Shown piece after piece: positions 58,073 through 64,000 of a DNA stretch of 64,000 nt (the stretch's first letter is position 1; each line of letters opens with the position of its first letter). The notes under the pieces were generated by a model. The model saw only the letters and a program-made list of their open reading frames with translations, made no database searches and had not been told where the DNA came from. The stretch is from Lachnospiraceae bacterium (GTDB lineage Bacteria; Bacillota; Clostridia; Lachnospirales; Lachnospiraceae): positions 56,120 to 120,119 of the forward strand of contig JAAUZJ010000010.1 of assembly GCA_014804695.1 (NCBI GenBank), written 5' to 3'. Made by a program: the position numbers and the translations under genes.

Positions 58073-60559
58073 ATGAATAAACAGCAATTTTTAGACATGA
58101 TAAAAGAACATCCAATATTTCTTGACGGTGCAACAGGCAGTAATCTTTTAAAAAGAGGGATGCCTGTAGGCGTATGTCCGGAAAAATGGATACTGGAAAA
58201 TAAAGATGTCCTGATCGGACTGCAAAGAGAATATATCGAGGCGGGAAGCAATATAGTCTATGCACCGACTTTTTCCGCTAACCGTATTAAATTAAAAGAA
58301 TACGGACTTGAGTCACAGATTAAGGAAATGAACCATGACCTTGTAGCCGTTTCCAAAGAAGCGGCGGATGGAAGGGCTTTTGTAGCAGGCGATATTACCA
58401 TGACAGGCGAGCAGCTTGCACCAATGGGGAAACTGGATTTTGAAGAGCTTATTACAATCTATAAAGAACAGATAGGCTATCTTGTGGAGGCAGGAGTTGA
58501 TCTGCTGGTCGTGGAGACGATGATGAGCCTTCAGGAGACAAGGGCTGCGCTGATAGCGGCCGGGGAAGTCTGCGATTTACCGGTTATGGCAACTATGACA
58601 TTTGAAACAGATGCAAGAACCCTATACGGAACCGATGCAAGGACTGCGGCGATTGTGTTAGAGAGCCTTGGTGCGGCAGCAATTGGAGCAAACTGCTCAA
58701 CCGGACCGGATAAAATGGTTGACATAATTCGGAGTATGGCGGAGGTGACAAGCATACCGATCATTGCTAAGCCAAATGCAGGACTTCCGTCACTTGATGA
58801 AAATGGACAAACTGTTTATGATATGGGAGAAGAGGAATTTGCCCAGGGCATGAAAGAAATAATAGAGGCAGGGGCTTCCATAGTCGGCGGCTGCTGCGGA
58901 ACCGCGCCGTCATATATCGGTGCGCTTAAGGCCTCTGTAGGAAATATGAGGCTTAGTGAGAGAAAAGTGCCAACGCACAGATATCTTACAAGTGAGCGAA
59001 AAACCGTTCAGTTTGGGCTTGATGATAATTTCATGATCGTAGGGGAGCGCATCAATCCTACCGGAAAAAAGAAGCTACAGGCCGAACTTAAAGAAGGTTC
59101 TATGGAAATGGTGATGTCATTTGCAGAAGAACAGGAACTTTGCGGAGCAGGTATTTTGGATGTAAATATGGGTATGAGCGGAATTGACGAGAAGAAGATG
59201 ATGCTTAAGGCGCTTGATACCATAAGTGGAGTAACAAGTCTGCCGATTTCGATTGATTCAAGCCACGTGGACGTTATAGAAGAGGCTTTGCGCAGATACC
59301 CGGGGCGTGCGTTAATTAATTCGATTTCGTATGAAAAGGCTAAGTTTGAGGCACTCTTGCCGATTGCTAAAAAGTATGGGGCTATGTTTATACTCCTTCC
59401 TTTATCAGATGAAGGCTTACCTAAGAACTTAGAAGAAAAAATAGATATAATAGAAAAAATTGAAAGCCGTGCCTACGAGCTTGGCTTTCGCAAGGAAGAT
59501 ATAATTGTTGATGGTCTTGTCGCTACAGTGGGCGCTAATAAAACCGCGGCCATTGAGACATTAGATACCATCCGTTATTGTAAGGAAAAAGGACTTGCAA
59601 CGATCTGTGGTCTGTCCAATATTTCTTTTGGATTGCCGGAGAGAAGTTATGTAAACTCAGCTTTTCTTACAATGGCGATACAAGCGGGGCTTACTATGGC
59701 AATTGCAAATCCTTCACAGGAGTTGCTTGTGAGTCTTGCATTTGCAGCCGATCTGCTTTTAAATAAAGAAGGTGCGGATATACGCTATATTGAGCTTATG
59801 GATGCCGTTAAGAAGAAACGTGAGGCGCTTGGCGAAACTGATAATAATAAACCTATGGGAATCCATTTTGCAGGAAATACTGCAAAAGAACAGGCTTCGG
59901 CTGCAAATTCAGTTTCAGCTTCAATTATGGATAAACTGCACTTGGATGTGCTTAAAGGAAAGCAGGACAGCATTGTTGCAGACACGAAAAAGGCGCTGGA
60001 AGAGGGAAATGATCCAAAAAAACTCTTGGATGAGGCGCTACTTCCGGCGATTAACGAAGTGGGAGAGCTTTTTGATAAGGGCAAATATTTTCTGCCACAG
60101 CTAATAGCAAGCGCTGAAGCCATGAAAGCTTCTATTGAATATTTAGAGCCGCTTCTTGTGGAAAATAATTCGGCTAAGGACATGCCCACCGTAGTTATAG
60201 CGACAGTGGAGGGGGATATTCATGATATAGGCAAGAATCTGGTTACCCTTATGCTTAAGAATTACGGTTTTAAAGTTATAGACCTTGGAAAAGATGTTCC
60301 AAAGGAGAAAATCATTGAAGCCGCAAAGGAGCATAATGCACAGATCATAGCCCTGTCGGCGCTTATGACAACAACCATGCAGCAGATGAAAAAAGTTGTT
60401 GACTATGCTAAGGAAAAAGAAGTAGATGCAAAAATCATAATCGGCGGGGCCGTCATAACGCAGGACTATGCCGATGAAATCGGTGCAGACGGTTATTCTA
60501 AGGATGCAGCCGACGCAGTAAAAGTGACTAAGAGAATATTGGGAATAGAGAATAATTAG
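58073..60559 (+). CDS. metH: Cobalamin-dependent methionine synthase lacking reactivation domain
   Basis: Hcy-binding (GANCSTGPDKM, GGCCGTAPSYI), pterin-binding, B12-binding DIHDIGKNLVTLMLKNYGF; ends after B12 domain at 828 aa. Confidence 0.93.
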   Translation: MNKQQFLDMIKEHPIFLDGATGSNLLKRGMPVGVCPEKWILENKDVLIGLQREYIEAGSNIVYAPTFSANRIKLKEYGLESQIKEMNHDLVAVSKEAADGRAFVAGDITMTGEQLAPMGKLDFEELITIYKEQIGYLVEAGVDLLVVETMMSLQETRAALIAAGEVCDLPVMATMTFETDARTLYGTDARTAAIVLESLGAAAIGANCSTGPDKMVDIIRSMAEVTSIPIIAKPNAGLPSLDENGQTVYDMGEEEFAQGMKEIIEAGASIVGGCCGTAPSYIGALKASVGNMRLSERKVPTHRYLTSERKTVQFGLDDNFMIVGERINPTGKKKLQAELKEGSMEMVMSFAEEQELCGAGILDVNMGMSGIDEKKMMLKALDTISGVTSLPISIDSSHVDVIEEALRRYPGRALINSISYEKAKFEALLPIAKKYGAMFILLPLSDEGLPKNLEEKIDIIEKIESRAYELGFRKEDIIVDGLVATVGANKTAAIETLDTIRYCKEKGLATICGLSNISFGLPERSYVNSAFLTMAIQAGLTMAIANPSQELLVSLAFAADLLLNKEGADIRYIELMDAVKKKREALGETDNNKPMGIHFAGNTAKEQASAANSVSASIMDKLHLDVLKGKQDSIVADTKKALEEGNDPKKLLDEALLPAINEVGELFDKGKYFLPQLIASAEAMKASIEYLEPLLVENNSAKDMPTVVIATVEGDIHDIGKNLVTLMLKNYGFKVIDLGKDVPKEKIIEAAKEHNAQIIALSALMTTTMQQMKKVVDYAKEKEVDAKIIIGGAVITQDYADEIGADGYSKDAADAVKVTKRILGIENN

Positions 60560-60576
60560 TGGGAGGAATAAACACA

Positions 60577-62190
60577 ATGATAGGTGCAGAGGCAATAGTT
60601 AAATGTCTGGAAAAGGAAGGCGTAGAATATGTATTCGGATATCCGGGCGTTGCAATTTGTCCGTTTTATAACAGTATACTGAATTCCGATATAAAAACTA
60701 TTTTGATCCGTACAGAGCAAAATGCGGCACACGCAGCAAGCGGACTTGCGAGAGTAAGCGGCAAAGTAGGCGTCTGTGCAGTAACATCGGGACCTGGGGC
60801 AACTAATGTAATTACCGGTATAGCAACTGCTTTTGCCGACAGTATCCCGCTTATATGCATAACAGGGCAGGTAAACAGTGAACTGCTTGGTTCCGACGTG
60901 TTTCAGGAGGCGGATATCACGGGGGCCGTGGAGTCTTTTGTCAAATACAGTTATCTGGTAAAAGACGCCAATCAGATACCGAGAATTTTTAAAGAAGCCT
61001 TCTATATTGCAAATTCGGGCAGAAAAGGACCGGTACTCATTGATATACCGATAGATGTGCAGAATTCGGCGCTTAAGAAGTTTGACTATCCGGAGGAAGT
61101 CAACCTAAGAACATATAAACCTACGATCAAGGGTCATGCAGTACAGATTAAGAAGGTTGTAAGTGAGCTTGCAAAAGCAAAGCGCCCCATTATCTGTGCC
61201 GGTGGCGGCGTGCTTCTCAGCGGTGCGGAAAAGGAACTTCGTGCACTTGCAGAAAAATACAGTATTCCCGTTGTATCTACAATGATGGGAATAGGCGTCA
61301 TGCCCACCAACCATCCCATGTATTACGGTATGGTTGGAAATAACGGTAAACCTTATGCCAACAGGGCTATGAACGAGTCAGATCTGCTTATAATGGTAGG
61401 TGCAAGAGTGGCTGACCGTGCAGTCAGTCAGCCCGACCTTATTACTGAAAATAAGATTTTAGTACATATAGATGTGGATCCTGCGGAAATCGGTAAAAAT
61501 GTCGGCCCGACAATACCGCTTGTCGGTGATGCAAAGCATATTTTTGAAGATTTCGCGAAAGAAGAAATAACCTGTAATCATGAGGATTGGATACAAACTT
61601 TAAATGAATATAGGGAAACAATGAAGCGGAAGAGAAATCCGAATCCTGATTATGTGGATCCGGCGGAATTTATCAGAATGTTATCCGAAGAGATGAACGA
61701 CGATGCGGTGTATGTTGCCGATGTCGGACAGAACCAAATCTGGTCCTGCTCTTATCATATAGTGAAAAACGGACGCTTTTTAACAACCGGGGGAATGGGC
61801 ACAATGGGTTATTCCATTCCGGCAGCTATGGGCGCCAAGCTTGCATGCAGGGACAAACAGGTGGTCGCCGTATGCGGTGACGGTTCTTTCCAGATGTCGA
61901 TGATGGAGCTTGCTACCATGCGCCAGTTCAATGTGCCTGTCAAAATTATTGTGCTAAAGAATACTTACTTGGGAATGGTCAGAGAGTATCAGCACTATAA
62001 CTACAAAGACAATTATTCAGTAGTGGATTTGTCAGGAAGTCCAGATTTAGAGAAACTGGCTATGGCGTATGATATGAAATTTATGAGACTTCTTACTATG
62101 GATAAGGCACAGGAGACTATTAAGGAATTTTTAAAGGATGATGAGTCGGTTCTTTTAGAGTGCGTTATTGATCCAATGGATTTGGTTTAG
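60577..62190 (+). CDS. ilvB: Acetolactate synthase large subunit (TPP enzyme)
   Basis: GYPGVAICPFYN, EQNAAHAASGLARVSGKVGVCAVTSGPGATN, GDGSFQMSMMELATMRQFNVPVKIIVLKN. Confidence 0.9.
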   Translation: MIGAEAIVKCLEKEGVEYVFGYPGVAICPFYNSILNSDIKTILIRTEQNAAHAASGLARVSGKVGVCAVTSGPGATNVITGIATAFADSIPLICITGQVNSELLGSDVFQEADITGAVESFVKYSYLVKDANQIPRIFKEAFYIANSGRKGPVLIDIPIDVQNSALKKFDYPEEVNLRTYKPTIKGHAVQIKKVVSELAKAKRPIICAGGGVLLSGAEKELRALAEKYSIPVVSTMMGIGVMPTNHPMYYGMVGNNGKPYANRAMNESDLLIMVGARVADRAVSQPDLITENKILVHIDVDPAEIGKNVGPTIPLVGDAKHIFEDFAKEEITCNHEDWIQTLNEYRETMKRKRNPNPDYVDPAEFIRMLSEEMNDDAVYVADVGQNQIWSCSYHIVKNGRFLTTGGMGTMGYSIPAAMGAKLACRDKQVVAVCGDGSFQMSMMELATMRQFNVPVKIIVLKNTYLGMVREYQHYNYKDNYSVVDLSGSPDLEKLAMAYDMKFMRLLTMDKAQETIKEFLKDDESVLLECVIDPMDLV

Positions 62191-62207
62191 GTTGGAGGGT
62201 ATGTATA

Positions 62208-62696
62208 ATGAAGAAAAAAATATATTCGGTGCAGGTAGAGAATAGATCTGGTGTGCTTTGTAAGGTGTCGGGGCTGTTTTCAAGAAGATGTTTTAACATT
62301 GATTCGCTGGCTGTTGGTGAGACTGATGATCCGCATGTTTCATGCATGACGATTGTCAGCAGCGGAGACCAGAGGACCATAGAGCAGATTGAGAAACAGC
62401 TTAATAAGAAGATAGATGTAATTAAGGTTAAGACCTTTGATGAAACTGAGAGTGTAAGCAGGGAGTTAATGCTTATTAAGGTAAAATATAACAGGAGCAA
62501 CAGGCGTGATATAATGGAAACCTGCGAAATCCTTAAGGCTGATATTGTGGATATGTCTAAGAATCAGATGATGATTCAAATTTGTGACGTTCCGGAGAAG
62601 ATTGCGCTGCTTATTAATATGCTACAGTCCATAAGTGTGATTGAAGTAGCAAGAACTGGAACCCTGGCGCTGCCTAAGTGTGTGGATACGGAGTAG
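62208..62696 (+). CDS. ilvN: Acetolactate synthase small subunit, copy 1
   Basis: ACT domain VENRSGVLCKVSGLFSRRCFNIDSLAVGETDD; directly after ilvB. Confidence 0.93.
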   Translation: MKKKIYSVQVENRSGVLCKVSGLFSRRCFNIDSLAVGETDDPHVSCMTIVSSGDQRTIEQIEKQLNKKIDVIKVKTFDETESVSRELMLIKVKYNRSNRRDIMETCEILKADIVDMSKNQMMIQICDVPEKIALLINMLQSISVIEVARTGTLALPKCVDTE

Positions 62697-62706
62697 TTAT
62701 AGACAG

Positions 62707-62735
62707 TTGACTTTTTTACTTATAATTGCTACAAT
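62707..62735 (+). promoter_or_regulatory. Internal sigma-A promoter before second ilvN
   Basis: TTGACT-N17-TACAAT. Confidence 0.6.
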
Positions 62736-62781
62736 TATTGACAGTGTTTATAAGGTTGTTTTATAGAAAGGTAGGATTGTG

Positions 62782-63279
62782 ATGCATAGAAAGGTGTTTC
62801 AGCTTTTAGTTGATAATACATCAGGTGTACTTAGCCGTATTTCCGGTCTTTTTTCAAGGCGCGGATACAATATAGAGAGCATTACAGCAGGTGTGACCGC
62901 GGATGCGCGTTATACCCGCATTACGATTGTGACATCAGGCGATGATGAGATTCTTGATCAGATTGAGAAGCAGGTGGCGAAGCTTGTAGATGTCAAGGAT
63001 ATCAAGGAGCTTGAGCCGAATGACAGCGTATACCGCGAGTTGGCGCTGATTAAAGTTAAGGTGTCTGCGGAACAAAGAGAGGGTGTTATTTCGGTAGCTA
63101 ATATTTTCCGTGCTAATATTATTGATGTATCTCCGGATAGCCTGATAATCGAACTTACAGGTAATCAGAATAAGATAGAGGCATTTATCAGCCTGCTTGA
63201 TGGATACGAGATTCTGGAACTTGCAAGAACTGGTATTGCAGGACTTGGACGCGGAACGGATAATGTAACGTATTTATAA
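62782..63279 (+). CDS. ilvN: Acetolactate synthase small subunit, copy 2
   Basis: ACT domain VDNTSGVLSRISGLFSRRGYNIESITAGVT. Confidence 0.94.
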   Translation: MHRKVFQLLVDNTSGVLSRISGLFSRRGYNIESITAGVTADARYTRITIVTSGDDEILDQIEKQVAKLVDVKDIKELEPNDSVYRELALIKVKVSAEQREGVISVANIFRANIIDVSPDSLIIELTGNQNKIEAFISLLDGYEILELARTGIAGLGRGTDNVTYL

Positions 63280-63344
63280 TTAAGTTAGCTCTGAGAGGTT
63301 TTCCTCTTTCAGTTATAAAAACAATAACAAATGTTATATAATAA

Positions 63345-64000
<656 letters not shown>

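Noticed and set aside
57568-58251. 227-aa minus-strand ORF across the lipoprotein and metH start
   Set aside because: Antisense to two convincing + strand genes with RBSs; Ile/Cys/Phe-rich composition typical of shadow ORFs.
60540-60577. T-box or leader attenuator before ilvB
   Set aside because: Only a short gap to metH; no T-box sequence or leader peptide found.

Overview
64 kb window from a low/mid-GC Firmicutes chromosome. Gene content and intergenic repeat style suggest Lachnospiraceae/Clostridia, but this is inference. Almost everything is on the + strand and is core metabolism or sporulation-lineage housekeeping: leuS (partial), tepA-like ClpP protease and ftsK/spoIIIE, fhs, folD, an NfnAB-like pair, rlmH, pdp, a yqfC/yqfD/phoH/HD/ybeY block, proB-DUF896-5FCL-proA, metH, and ilvB-ilvN-ilvN-ilvC (partial). 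Accessory highlights: (1) a 1264-aa flagellin on the - strand with a ~1000-aa insert made of about eight degenerate modules, behind a sigma-D/sigma-28-type promoter; (2) a raffinose-family sugar locus (AraC regulator, ABC importer, GH36 alpha-galactosidase, separate P-loop kinase, sucrose phosphorylase-like GH13) that looks like a split version of the AgaSK alpha-galactosidase/sucrose kinase; (3) several long intergenic palindromic elements of MITE/BIME-like architecture; (4) a decayed RelB-PIN toxin-antitoxin remnant; (5) an HD membrane protein whose HD dyad reads HR; (6) a Cys/Gly/Asn-rich small protein with an internal duplication; (7) an ArsR / stand-alone HMA / P-type ATPase metal operon with a candidate operator. 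No tRNA, rRNA, CRISPR array or intact transposase was recognised. All calls come from reading the sequence; no database search was run.
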